Shown here piece by piece: positions 36,931-45,895 of a stretch of DNA of 64,000 nucleotides. The DNA lies in contig JACKQB010000005.1 of NCBI GenBank assembly GCA_024233115.1, forward strand, positions 510,717 to 574,716. The letters are read 5' to 3'. The position numbers were made by a program, and so were the translations under genes. Within the stretch, counting starts at the first letter, position 1. The number at the start of each line of letters is the position of its first letter. The notes under the pieces were generated by a model. The model was not told where the DNA came from and did no database searches. It saw only the letters and a list, made by a program, of their open reading frames with translations. The stretch comes from Akkermansiaceae bacterium. GTDB lineage: Bacteria; Verrucomicrobiota; Verrucomicrobiia; Verrucomicrobiales; Akkermansiaceae.

Positions 36931-37317
36931 ATGAGCAAGAAAAACAGACGGTTCGGGACAGTCCAGGGGGACGCCAAAAAACAGCCTCAGGATACAAAGC
37001 CTTCTCCAGCGATGCTAACGCTGTGGGAAAAATTTCAAATTTTTGGTGCTGTCTGCGTGATACTCGTCGCGATGGTGGGAACTTGTGTAAGAACCTCAGC
37101 GATCCGACACAAAGAGGAGATCCAACAACGGGTCGGACGACTGAAATGGGAACACGCTCTCACCGATTCACAGGTCGCCGAACTTCTGGAGATAGAATTG
37201 GATTTTCACCGATATGAGAGGCCGTTTTCAATGGAATCTAATCCGACTCGCAAAGAACTCGATGAACATCTCCTAGCGATCAAGAAGAGATTTGGAGATA
37301 TTGATAGTTGCCATTGA
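36931..37317 (+). CDS. Hypothetical membrane-anchored protein
   Basis: A 128-aa protein: basic polar N-terminus, one TM helix (FQIFGAVCVILVAMVGTCV, about 36-54), then a helical domain with EEIQQRVGRLKWEHALTDSQVAELLEI. It is between the resistance genes and the partition genes and convergent with the latter. No family recognised. Confidence 0.6.
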   Translation: MSKKNRRFGTVQGDAKKQPQDTKPSPAMLTLWEKFQIFGAVCVILVAMVGTCVRTSAIRHKEEIQQRVGRLKWEHALTDSQVAELLEIELDFHRYERPFSMESNPTRKELDEHLLAIKKRFGDIDSCH

Positions 37318-37394
37318 TCGCGGTCGCCCAGCTGACACCTTCATTGCCCATTCAACCGAGAGCCGCGACCTCAACGGAAGCGTGTCGCTCGTTA

Positions 37395-37682
37395 TCACTT
37401 TCCAAGTAATTTTGACACTGCCTCTGTCACTATATCCTGCTGACTCCAATTTCCCTTTCGGTTTTTTCGTCGCTCAGCTGACTCATCAATGAGAGCGTGC
37501 GCTGTTTTTTCTGGCAGTCTAAGAGTAACAGCAATACGTGGCTCTACAGCTTTGGTCAACGGGGCAACAGGAGACTTTGTAGGTGTTGGATTGTTAATTT
37601 TTCCAGCTTCGAGAAACGCCCTCACTTCTTCCCTGTCTTTCAAGGCCTCGGTCATGGAATGTCGTTTGTTTTTTGCTGCCAT
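37395..37682 (-). CDS. Small partition/DNA-binding protein, RHH-like
   Basis: A 95-aa basic protein directly after parA, overlapping its stop by one base (TAATG). The C-terminal half (RIAVTLRLPEKTAHALIDESAERRKNRKGN) looks like a ribbon-helix-helix fold with the LRLP strand, while the N-terminus is flexible and basic as in ParG-type partners. Likely the centromere-binding partner of ParA. Confidence 0.75.
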   Translation of the reverse strand: MAAKNKRHSMTEALKDREEVRAFLEAGKINNPTPTKSPVAPLTKAVEPRIAVTLRLPEKTAHALIDESAERRKNRKGNWSQQDIVTEAVSKLLGK

Positions 37683-38311
37683 TACTGCTCCATCTCATTT
37701 GGGAAAAGGTATTCAAACAGGGCGAGAGCTTCGTTTGCCGCAGGTTTTGCCTGATGCCCCATTCTCCAAACCGCTGATCGTTGCCCAGCTGAATCAGCAA
37801 AAGCCTGCCTCAGACCGAGGCCCGGTGCTATCTCAAGTCCTAATGTTTTTGCCGTGACGAGTAACTCGTCCGATAAACGGTAATTTTTCTGGAGCTTGTT
37901 TGGCACAAATACCCCCTTCGGAAGATCTCCCCTAATAGCGTGGACTTGATCAAGAGCTTTGACAGCATCACTGGCTGCCCGAACATCAAGCACAGATGGC
38001 CCGCATGGAATGAGAGCAACATCCGACACCAGAAGAGTTGCCCGTGTCACCTCCCCGAGCCCAGCTGGCCCATCAATGACAATCATTTTTTCCTCCAGCA
38101 ATTTGACTTCGTCCAAAATTTCGTCAGCAGATTGAAAACGATAGACTGGCGTGTTTGTTTCTATTTCTTTTGTCCACTCACTCGACGACCCTTGCACATC
38201 GGCATCAACGAGCGCTGTCTCAATACCTTGCTCGCGAAGCCAGGCCACAAGATGAACAGCGATGGTGGACTTCCCCACTCCACCCTTTTGATTGACTGTT
38301 GCGATAATCAT
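37682..38311 (-). CDS. parA: ParA-family partition ATPase
   Basis: A 209-aa Walker-type ATPase with deviant Walker A KGGVGKS (near residues 9-15), VDADVQGSS, and Walker B MIVIDGPAGLG. The short form without an HTH domain (type Ib) fits a small partner protein, here encoded just downstream. Start 38311 (MIIATVNQ) is the family start; the frame is open 12 codons further. Ensures stable inheritance of the element when it exists as a circle. The repeats at 38361-38483 upstream are candidate partition sites. Confidence 0.92.
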   Translation of the reverse strand: MIIATVNQKGGVGKSTIAVHLVAWLREQGIETALVDADVQGSSSEWTKEIETNTPVYRFQSADEILDEVKLLEEKMIVIDGPAGLGEVTRATLLVSDVALIPCGPSVLDVRAASDAVKALDQVHAIRGDLPKGVFVPNKLQKNYRLSDELLVTAKTLGLEIAPGLGLRQAFADSAGQRSAVWRMGHQAKPAANEALALFEYLFPNEMEQ

Positions 38312-38360
38312 AATAGCTAGCTTACATGCTTTCAAAAAAGCAGGCAAGGGGTGCAGTGTT

Positions 38361-38483
38361 CCAGCATACTCGACTAACAGTATACTTCTTTGCCGGCATC
38401 CTGTTTTGTCAGTTTGCAGCTATACTTGAATCATGCCATGCCAGCATATCGACCTGCTTTTATGCCTCCATAGCAGCATGCTG
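38361..38483. repeat. Cluster of CAGCATAC-like repeats, candidate parS/operator
   Basis: Imperfect copies: CCAGCATACTCG (38361), ACAGTATACTTC (38377), GCAGCTATACTTG (38417), CCAGCATATCGA (38441), GCAGCATGCTGT (38472). They lie between the parA start and the iterons. Such clusters upstream of parA usually bind the small partition protein. Spacing is irregular, which lowers confidence. Confidence 0.45.
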
Positions 38484-38631
38484 TTTTGCAAGCATTTCAT
38501 TGTTTGGTTAGATCACTGACTGTTTCCTGCACGGTTTAACAAAGGGGAGAGGGATGAGCGCAGCCATAGTGGCCGCACCCCTTGCGTGATTGCCCAAACA
38601 TTGGTAATTCATACAGGAAAGGGATGCCTTA

Positions 38632-38720
38632 TTGGTGCATGGTGCAGGTTAGGCTTGTTAAGCCATGCAGGGTGACTTGTTAAATGGTGCAGGTTTTATT
38701 GTTAAATGGGGCAGGTTCAT
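38632..38720 (+). repeat. Four 22-bp iterons, replication origin
   Basis: Units at 38632-38654, 38655-38676, 38677-38698 and 38699-38720. The last two share TTGTTAAATGG and GCAGGTT; the first two are diverged but keep TGCAGG. Spacing of 22-23 bp (two helical turns) places all on one face of the DNA. They lie just upstream of the initiator gene, the classic iteron-origin layout. The segment 38484-38631 contains AT-rich and G-rich stretches but no gene. Confidence 0.75.
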
Positions 38721-38856
38721 CGCGCCAAGTGCGCGGGATTCTTCGGGATTCGCGGTGCTAAACATTAAACTATGTATAAACAAAACAACAACACCGCTCA
38801 GTTTTCTCCAAAGGGATTCGGCTGCTTGGTTTGTTGTTATTTTTTGGGAGTTTTTA

Positions 38857-40263
38857 ATGGGGAATGATCAGGCAGGACAAAAGCTGGAATCGCTATCTCT
38901 GCACCTCAGGGACAGTGACCTTGAATCTTTCGAGAAGGGTAAAGACGAGATGAACCTCGCCGAATTTCCCATTGCGGTCGTGGCGGAATCGGCACAGCCC
39001 GGGCAGCTCACACTTGAGTTCTCCGACACGATCACTGACCGATCCACCGGAGCAGCAGTTGAGCGAAGAGTCACGGTGCATGGAACCGAGGAGTGGGGGC
39101 TTCCGGCAGCCCAGGATGACGATGTGATGATTGGCCTCTTGCAGCTTTGCCATCTGGCAGGGTGGCCAAAACGAATCTGCTTCACCCGTTATCAACTTTG
39201 CAAACTTCTGCAGTGGTCAGTCGGTGGAGCGAGTTATCGCCGTATCTATCAGGCACTGCATCGCCTCAGCACCACGAAGTATAACTACCGTTATGGATGG
39301 CGCGATAAGGCCAACCAGGAATGGATTCCGAGTCTGGTCTTTTCCTATATTCAGTCACTCAAAGTTCACGAGGCCGATAAACCCACTAAGTCGGGATTGT
39401 GTGAGGTGACATGGTCGGACGATTTCCACCGCAGCCTGGAGGCGGGGAATTTGAAGGGGCTCGATTTTAACCGTTTTGTAAGCCTGCGGAGTTCCATCGC
39501 CAAGCGGCTCTATCGCTTTCTCGATAAACGCTTCGGAACTGGTATTCCTCGCTATAGCTGTGACCTCCATGTGCTGGCTTTTGAGAAGATTGGTATCTCT
39601 CGAAAATACAAGGATGCCGCACAGATCAAACGTGTTCTCAAGCCCGCGATTCACGAACTTGAAACTGTCGGGTTTCTGCATGAGGCACTACCTGAAGATC
39701 GCTATGAAAAAGTTCGCCGGGGACATTGGAAAGTTCACTTCACGCGAGCCTCTCAAGACTCTCGAAAAAAGAACGTCGTTCCCTTGCAGCCGTCTCATGC
39801 TCCCGTGGAAGATAAACTCATCCAACTTGGGATCATTCCGTCTGAAGCGAAGAAGTTTGTGGCACAACATTCAAATGAGTATCTGGAGGATAAAATCGAT
39901 CAGTTTCCCTACCGCGATGCCAAGTCGAATCCTGCCGGATTACTGGCGGAATCGATCCGCCGAGATATTCCTCCGCCACCCAATTACCTACCTCTAGCTG
40001 ACCGCTTGAAGCAAGAAAAACTGAATCAGAAGCGAGCGCTTAAACGGGCAAAACTGGAGCAAGCTGAACATGCAAAAATTGAGGCTGAGAAAGCAGCAGA
40101 GGAAGAGCTTCGCAACCAAGCCGAGGCCGTGTTCAAATCGCTTCCCCAAGACGAACAAGACTCACTCAATAAAGTGGCCAAAAAACGATTCCCGAAAGCT
40201 GGAGGTGACGTGATCTACTGGACGATGATCAGTCACCTGAAGGATCGATTGGCTAGAGAGTAG
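38857..40263 (+). CDS. repA: Plasmid replication initiator, RPA (RepA-like) family
   Basis: A 468-aa initiator. The RPA domain spans about residues 70-320: FTRYQLCKLLQW, LHRLSTTKYNYRYGW, LDFNRFVSLRSSIAKRLYRFLDKRF, and CDLHVLAFEKIGIS are family-like blocks with two winged-helix parts. The C-terminus is a long charged coiled coil (KQEKLNQKRALKRAKLEQAEH). ATG 38857 has GGGAG 6 nt upstream; an in-frame ATG at 38665 would lie in the iterons and is rejected. Binds iterons to open the origin. A hairpin terminator follows at 40276. Confidence 0.9.
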   Translation: MGNDQAGQKLESLSLHLRDSDLESFEKGKDEMNLAEFPIAVVAESAQPGQLTLEFSDTITDRSTGAAVERRVTVHGTEEWGLPAAQDDDVMIGLLQLCHLAGWPKRICFTRYQLCKLLQWSVGGASYRRIYQALHRLSTTKYNYRYGWRDKANQEWIPSLVFSYIQSLKVHEADKPTKSGLCEVTWSDDFHRSLEAGNLKGLDFNRFVSLRSSIAKRLYRFLDKRFGTGIPRYSCDLHVLAFEKIGISRKYKDAAQIKRVLKPAIHELETVGFLHEALPEDRYEKVRRGHWKVHFTRASQDSRKKNVVPLQPSHAPVEDKLIQLGIIPSEAKKFVAQHSNEYLEDKIDQFPYRDAKSNPAGLLAESIRRDIPPPPNYLPLADRLKQEKLNQKRALKRAKLEQAEHAKIEAEKAAEEELRNQAEAVFKSLPQDEQDSLNKVAKKRFPKAGGDVIYWTMISHLKDRLARE

Positions 40264-40275
40264 CCTGTCGATCCG

Positions 40276-40303
40276 AGCCATCCGAACGTCTATTCGGATG
40301 GCT
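40276..40303 (+). terminator. Terminator after rep gene
   Basis: AGCCATCCGAA (40276-40286) pairs with TTCGGATGGCT (40293-40303), an 11-bp perfect stem with a 6-nt loop. The T-run is missing, so it may also be part of the transfer origin region. Confidence 0.55.
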
Positions 40304-40528
40304 AACAATCATCCATAGCTATTTCAGAAAGTTGAAATCTCTGGATGAAAATTACCCTTTGGTGGACTCCAAAGGGTAATGAGTAGGAAATTATCACACC
40401 TGATGCACCTGAATGTCATACGCTGGTGCGAGATTGGCCGCTGGAATGCTGATCAGTCAGCTCATATGCCTCTAAAACGCCGTCATACGATCCGTATGAC
40501 ATGGTCATTCTACAAAAGCCCGAAACCG

Positions 40529-40558
40529 TTGAAACCACGGGGTCTTATCGCGTATACT
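40529..40558 (+). promoter_or_regulatory. Sigma-70-type promoter of mobilization operon
   Basis: TTGAAA (40529-40534), 18 bp, TATACT (40553-40558). A strong ribosome site AAGGAGA lies at 40575-40581, before ATG 40591. It drives the accessory protein, relaxase and coupling-protein genes. Confidence 0.65.
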
Positions 40559-40590
40559 AGAACGCTGTTATAAAAAGGAGAGCCATTCCC

Positions 40591-40881
40591 ATGTCTAAAA
40601 TTCTCAAATCATTCCGGGTACATCCTGAAATCTGGCAGCAGGTGGAACTCGCTGTTGAACGTGATGGCATCACGTCCACCCAGTTCATTCTGGAGGCCAT
40701 CCTAGAGAAACTCGACGGCAACAGCGTCTCCCAAATTCTGGACGAATTGGTGGCCCTGCGGCGCGATCAGATCGCCGCGACCAAGGCTCTTTTGATCCTG
40801 GTGGGCAGCAAGGCCGAATTATCGAAATCCGAGGCAACATCCTGGGTTGAAAACAACCTATCAACGAGGAGGCTGCATTGA
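40591..40881 (+). CDS. Relaxosome accessory protein, RHH-like
   Basis: A 96-aa protein with an N-terminal ribbon-helix-helix look (KSFRVHPEIWQQVELAVERDGIT, FILEAILEKL) and a C-terminal helix. Its stop overlaps the relaxase start (TGATG). Proteins of this type bind oriT next to MobF relaxases and help load them. No specific family name is assigned. Confidence 0.75.
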   Translation: MSKILKSFRVHPEIWQQVELAVERDGITSTQFILEAILEKLDGNSVSQILDELVALRRDQIAATKALLILVGSKAELSKSEATSWVENNLSTRRLH

Positions 40882-43514
40882 TGCTTTCGATTGGCAAAAT
40901 GTCCGTTGGACAGCACGCTTATTATGACGAGCTTGCCAAGGAGGATTATTACCTCGAAGGGGGCGAGCCTCCGGGAAAATGGTTAGGTCAGGGAGCCACC
41001 GCCCTAAACCTCTCTGGTGAAATCCGAAGCAAGGAGTTTTCAGATCTGTTTGCGGGAGAGCTGCGAGGCAAACGGTTGGTACAACAATCCGAATCAACCC
41101 GCTGCGCTGGCTGGGATCTGACCTTCTCAGCGCCCAAATCGGTGTCAGTGGCGTGGAGCCAGTCCGATGCTGCCACGGCACAGGCAATCCGAGAAGCCCA
41201 GCAGGAGGCCGTGGAGACGGCTCTCGAATATCTCGAAGAACAGTGTGGCTATACTCGAAGAGGCAAGGGCGGTCGCATCGTTGAAAAGGCCAAGTGTATC
41301 TTTTCTACCTTTGAGCACGGAACCAGCCGAGCCGAGCAACCTCAACTCCATACCCATGCCCTGTTGATCAACACCTGCGTTCGTCAGGATGGAACCACTG
41401 GAACCCTGAAAACTGAAAAACTCTATCAGCACAAGATGACAGCAGGAGCCATCTATCGTGCCGAGCTTGCCGCGCAATTACAGCAACGTCTTGGGCTGGA
41501 TATCATCAGGGATGATTTTTCTTTCAAAGTGGCCGGGGTTCAGGATGAGCTTTGTGATCATTTTTCCGCAAGGCGTAAGGAAATCGAACAGGCGCTGGCA
41601 GAGAAAGGAGTCAGCGGAGCCGTGGCCAGCTCTATTGCCACGCTAACAACAAGAACGACCAAACAACAGATCAGCCGTTCCGACCTCATCAAGTCATGGA
41701 AGCAAACCGGAATATCGTATGGCTGGAGTACCGATCAGTTGGCCAATTTGCTTGGGGTGACCCGACCCCAGCGGGAATCTATTCAGGATAATCTCGCCAA
41801 GCTTTCAGCTTGGGAGTCTGTTGAAGTCATGATGTGTTCCCAAGCCTGCTTCACCGAAAAAGAAGCGATTCGTTACGCCTGTGAAAATGCTCAGGGACGG
41901 GGAATCTCAGCGGAGCAGACAATCGATGCCGTTCGCGAGGTACTGGAGTGCGATCAGTTAGTCCGGCTGGGCATGACTGGGGGAGAGCATTACTACACCA
42001 CCCAAGAACACCTACAGATCGAGCAAACCATGATATCGGATGTGCACGATCTCGCGCAGTCCGACAACATGAAGGTGAAGGCCAAGGCCATTGACCGTGC
42101 GATTACAAAATCAGAAAATGAGGGCAAACCACTTACCCCACAGCAAGAAAAAGCCGTGCGGCATATTCTTTCTGGTGATGGTAAGATCACCGCGATTACG
42201 GGTGATGCAGGTACTGGAAAAACGACGATCCTAAAGCCGGTTCGTGAAGCCCTGGAGGCATCGGGTTATCAGGTAAGGGGTCTCGCTTTGGCGGGGAAAG
42301 CAGCCCAGGGACTTGAAGAGGGTGCGGCCATTGAGTCACAAACCATTGCAAGATTCTTGTGGTATCAAGATAAGGTCATGCACAAGTGGGATGAACAGAA
42401 GGCGAAGGAGGATTTTAAGAATTGGGTTGAATACAAAAAATCGACACTCAACCCACTCAAGGCGATGGCATTCAATCCAACATGGAACAAAGACACCGCA
42501 AAAAAACGTTTTCTGGAAATGAAGCAGCAAGAGGGCATGGATGATAACACGGTGCTGGTTGTTGACGAGGCTGCGATGGTGGATACACGGAGCTTTGCCA
42601 AGATCGTCAATCACGTGAAGGAAAGTGGAGCCAAGCTGGTTTGCATTGGTGACAGCAAGCAGTTGCAGGCGATCACTCAGGGTGGTGCGTTTCAGGCGAT
42701 TACCGAGGAAATCGGACAAGAGCGGCTAACCGAGGTATTTAGGCAGGAATGCGAGGAAGCTAAGAAAACGGTGCAAGCCATGGCTGAAGGTAACGTTAGG
42801 GAAGCTCTCACTCGCTATGCCAAAGCAGGGGATTTGAAGGTCGGAGACGACCGGGACATGGCCCTCTCAGATCTCGTTACGGAGTGGGCGGCCAAAGGCT
42901 GCGAGCGCCCAGCCGAGAATCTGATGCTTGCTGCTACCAACCTAGATGTGTTCGAACTGAATGAGCAGGCTCAGGCTGAAAGGCTGGCTAGGGAGAAACT
43001 ATCCACCAAGTCGTTGAAGGTGGGTATTTACGATTTCCATGAAAATGACCGGGTGGTGTTCACCCGTAACAACAAGTCACTGGATGTAAAAAACGGCACA
43101 TTCGGTACCGTGCGGCGTTTTAACGAACACTTGGGAACCATTTCCATCGAAATCGATCACGAGGAAAAGAAGCGCGCTCAGGTGCGCACATTTTCAGTGA
43201 AGGATTATGCCGATATCCGTCTTGGTTATGCGGTGACCACCCACAAATCCCAGGGGGCTACCGTAAAGAATGCCTTTGTGCTCACCAACGAAACCATGAT
43301 GGATCGGCAGATCAGTTATGTCCAGATGAGCCGAGCAAAACAACGCACCCAGATATTCACCACTCGCGACGAGGCTGGAGATAGGCTAACAGATTTAGTC
43401 CGTCGTATGGAGCGCGACAACATCAAGGAGCTTGCCTTGGCAAAACTGAAAGAGGAACAGGAAAGGAAGCGGACTGCTGAGAGCAGGACGACAACGAAAG
43501 TGTTAGGTATTTAA
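40881..43514 (+). CDS. MobF-family conjugative relaxase with helicase domain
   Basis: An 877-aa TraI/TrwC-like protein. The N-terminal relaxase domain has catalytic tyrosines near the start (HAYYDELAKEDYY), WDLTFSAPKSVSV, and the metal-binding HUH motif LHTHALLIN. The C-terminal superfamily 1 helicase has Walker A GDAGTGKTT, DEAAMVD, GDSKQL and late motif YAVTTHKSQGAT. Nicks oriT, binds the 5' end covalently and unwinds the strand for transfer. ATG 40881 with GAGGAGG at 40866 is used. Smaller than F TraI, as in TrwC types. Confidence 0.92.
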   Translation: MLSIGKMSVGQHAYYDELAKEDYYLEGGEPPGKWLGQGATALNLSGEIRSKEFSDLFAGELRGKRLVQQSESTRCAGWDLTFSAPKSVSVAWSQSDAATAQAIREAQQEAVETALEYLEEQCGYTRRGKGGRIVEKAKCIFSTFEHGTSRAEQPQLHTHALLINTCVRQDGTTGTLKTEKLYQHKMTAGAIYRAELAAQLQQRLGLDIIRDDFSFKVAGVQDELCDHFSARRKEIEQALAEKGVSGAVASSIATLTTRTTKQQISRSDLIKSWKQTGISYGWSTDQLANLLGVTRPQRESIQDNLAKLSAWESVEVMMCSQACFTEKEAIRYACENAQGRGISAEQTIDAVREVLECDQLVRLGMTGGEHYYTTQEHLQIEQTMISDVHDLAQSDNMKVKAKAIDRAITKSENEGKPLTPQQEKAVRHILSGDGKITAITGDAGTGKTTILKPVREALEASGYQVRGLALAGKAAQGLEEGAAIESQTIARFLWYQDKVMHKWDEQKAKEDFKNWVEYKKSTLNPLKAMAFNPTWNKDTAKKRFLEMKQQEGMDDNTVLVVDEAAMVDTRSFAKIVNHVKESGAKLVCIGDSKQLQAITQGGAFQAITEEIGQERLTEVFRQECEEAKKTVQAMAEGNVREALTRYAKAGDLKVGDDRDMALSDLVTEWAAKGCERPAENLMLAATNLDVFELNEQAQAERLAREKLSTKSLKVGIYDFHENDRVVFTRNNKSLDVKNGTFGTVRRFNEHLGTISIEIDHEEKKRAQVRTFSVKDYADIRLGYAVTTHKSQGATVKNAFVLTNETMMDRQISYVQMSRAKQRTQIFTTRDEAGDRLTDLVRRMERDNIKELALAKLKEEQERKRTAESRTTTKVLGI

Positions 43515-43524
43515 GGAAGGAAAA

Positions 43525-45210
43525 TTGGAAGATACAATTACTGTCATTTGCATAATCGGATTTACTGCTTGTCTAGCGATTGGGTTTTGGTTCTTATTCA
43601 AAGGTGATAGATATCGAAGAACTTTCATGAGGGGCAATCAACTTAATCCAAAAATGCGAGGGCAGCTTGTCCCTGATCCCGAGCACCCCTACCTCTTTGG
43701 TCAGTTGTTTCATTCTTTTTCCGAGCTACGCAAAAGTATTGTTCTTGTCGGCTCTCCAGGTTCAGGAAAAACCGTGCAAATCTTGTTACTGATGAAAACG
43801 GTGATACCTCGCATCATGGAAGAAGGAAGCCAGGTGCGAGCCGTAGTCTATGATTCCAAAAGCGACCTCACATCAAAAATTGCATCAATGAGCGTGAGTC
43901 CGGATCGCATTAAGATCATGAATCCACTCGATGCCAGGTCTTATGCTTGGGATATTTGCAACGATGTTGTGTCTCCTGCCGAAGCTCAGGATTTGGCATC
44001 CATTCTGATTCCACTGCCGCGAGGTTCAAAGCAGCCTTACTTTCCAGAAGCAGCACGAGGAATTCTGAGGGGACTCATTGAGGTATTCCAGCAACACTGC
44101 CCACAACAATGGGAATTACGGGATTTGATTCTGGCTACCAAGACGGTGGAACGCCTCGCCTTCCTTCTTGCTAGCACTTCTGCCACTGAGAGCCTTCTGG
44201 AACATTTTGAGCCTCAAAACACCTTCAATAATGTCAGAAGCACACTCACTGAAGGCCTCGATAAATTATCCGCAGTAGCATCTTCATGGCATAAATCTCG
44301 AAAAGAGGGTAGGGTGATCAGTTTGGCCAATTGGCTCGATAGTCAAAGCGTTCTCATTCTTGGCAACAGCCCGAAGCAAAAAGCTCCTTTAGCGGTGCTC
44401 AACAACATTTTGATGTCCTTTATCACCAAGCAGGTGCTATCGCGACCAGGCGAAAGGGACGAACAAAACTTCTTCTTCCTCGATGAATTTAGAGAGCTTG
44501 GAAAAATTGACAGTATGTCCGACCTTGCTGGCCTAGGTCGAAGCAAAGGCTCATGCTTGGTCTTGGGTTTTCAAGACATATTCGGTGTCGATGAAGTTTA
44601 CGGTAAAGAAAAGTCACGTGAGATTATCGGCAATTGCTCTAACATGGGAATCCTACATATCAACAGCACTGAACCTGATACTCAGAAATGGGCATCTGAA
44701 GTGTTAGGACAACATGAGTTCCTCGAAACTCAAAATTCAGAGAGCGAAACCTTTGGGCAACAGTACAGCCGCAGTGAATCAAAAACTCACATGACCAAAT
44801 CAGAAGCCCTCTGGTTGCCAGCCCAGTTCAGCAGCGATATACCGAAGGTGAGCCTCGAAGATGGATGCCAAGGGGTCTTTCGTATCAATAGCCATTTTTA
44901 TCAGAGCAACATACTCGGCAAACATTTGTTCACCGATGAGGGAACCTACAATCGTGTGCCTGGAGAAAATTCTGATTTCCCCAACGAAATGCCACTGGAT
45001 GCACGGCATACGCGTCTTACTGATTGGGATGAGGATGACTTCAACCGCCTTGGCATCGCTGGCCTTAAACAGATATCGATCATCAAGCCACAAATGCCGG
45101 AAGGCATCAGAGCTAGACTTGAACAGGTGTTAGGCACAAGCTTTTTAGAACCGATTAACAGCTCCGATTCAGAGATGCCGCGGACAATAACGGGAGACGA
45201 CTTAGGTTAA
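43525..45210 (+). CDS. Type IV coupling protein, VirD4/TraD-like
   Basis: A 561-aa ATPase that links the relaxosome to the transfer channel. One N-terminal TM helix (VICIIGFTACLAIGFWFLF), Walker A GSPGSGKT, Walker B FFFLDEFREL, and a GRSKG/FQDI motif typical of TrwB/TraD. TTG start with strong AAGGAAGG 5 nt upstream, 10 nt after the relaxase stop. No mating-pore genes (VirB4, VirB6, VirB8-10) are found nearby, so a helper system would be needed. Confidence 0.9.
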   Translation: MEDTITVICIIGFTACLAIGFWFLFKGDRYRRTFMRGNQLNPKMRGQLVPDPEHPYLFGQLFHSFSELRKSIVLVGSPGSGKTVQILLLMKTVIPRIMEEGSQVRAVVYDSKSDLTSKIASMSVSPDRIKIMNPLDARSYAWDICNDVVSPAEAQDLASILIPLPRGSKQPYFPEAARGILRGLIEVFQQHCPQQWELRDLILATKTVERLAFLLASTSATESLLEHFEPQNTFNNVRSTLTEGLDKLSAVASSWHKSRKEGRVISLANWLDSQSVLILGNSPKQKAPLAVLNNILMSFITKQVLSRPGERDEQNFFFLDEFRELGKIDSMSDLAGLGRSKGSCLVLGFQDIFGVDEVYGKEKSREIIGNCSNMGILHINSTEPDTQKWASEVLGQHEFLETQNSESETFGQQYSRSESKTHMTKSEALWLPAQFSSDIPKVSLEDGCQGVFRINSHFYQSNILGKHLFTDEGTYNRVPGENSDFPNEMPLDARHTRLTDWDEDDFNRLGIAGLKQISIIKPQMPEGIRARLEQVLGTSFLEPINSSDSEMPRTITGDDLG

Positions 45211-45885
45211 ATGCGTAACGACAATCCAGAAAGTAGTTTCCAGTCACCTGAGAACTACCGTGAGTATGCAAAGGATGCCTGCCGGGCTCTGGAAAGATAC
45301 CAGAAAATTCGTCGACCGCTGATGTTCCATATTTTTCTGGTATTAGTAATTTTCAAACCTTGGGTAAGTTTTGACTGGAGTCATCATATCACGTACTGGA
45401 TATTTACGGGAATCGATTTTGATTACAGCATACCATGGATGCTCTGGAAATTGGTATTAATCGCCTTCGATCTTCTGATTATATTACCATTGCTTGGTTT
45501 GATTAATTGCATTCGCCATCTCGAAGATGGATTTCTGGAAGAAGAAACTGACAAGCCCATATTCACATTAAAGATGAAATTTCGTTTCACTGGCAGCGCT
45601 ATCAAAGAGGTCTTTATCCCTCCGGTTGACGACTATTTCAAAGAGCTCAAGTGGGAGTGGTTTTGGAGAACCTGGCTTTTTTATCCAGCAGTAGTGACTG
45701 GTTTACTCGGACTCATTAATCTCTTCCTAGGCGGTTTTTCTTTCTTTATGGATCTGTTCTTCTTGAAATGCTGGGATGATTGGCTTGTAGGAATTGAAGG
45801 GTCGAAGACGAAAACCGGATTCAGAAAATACCTCCGAGGCGTTCGCCTTCGTAAGTTACCACAATCAGCTGGCAGCTCCGCTTAA
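45211..45885 (+). CDS. Membrane protein of mobilization operon, paralog 1
   Basis: A 224-aa protein with three to four TM segments (about 42-60, 75-105, 150-185). The N-terminus FQSPENYREYAKDACRALERYQKIRRPLMFH is nearly shared with the next gene. ATG follows the coupling-protein stop directly. Likely an accessory of the coupling protein or an entry-exclusion-type membrane factor; no family recognised. Confidence 0.7.
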   Translation: MRNDNPESSFQSPENYREYAKDACRALERYQKIRRPLMFHIFLVLVIFKPWVSFDWSHHITYWIFTGIDFDYSIPWMLWKLVLIAFDLLIILPLLGLINCIRHLEDGFLEEETDKPIFTLKMKFRFTGSAIKEVFIPPVDDYFKELKWEWFWRTWLFYPAVVTGLLGLINLFLGGFSFFMDLFFLKCWDDWLVGIEGSKTKTGFRKYLRGVRLRKLPQSAGSSA

Positions 45886-45895
45886 CTATAGAATC

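Larger units (their letters stand above)
40264..40590. other. Candidate oriT with hairpins upstream of relaxase genes
   Basis: A 327-bp gene-free stretch. Besides the hairpin at 40276 it has a 12-bp perfect inverted repeat ATTACCCTTTGG/CCAAAGGGTAAT (40351-40380, 6-nt loop) and GTCATACG/CGTATGAC (40482-40500). TGTCATACG also occurs at about 40414-40422. Inverted repeats immediately upstream of an RHH accessory gene and a MobF relaxase are the usual oriT layout. The nick site cannot be named from sequence alone. Confidence 0.55.
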
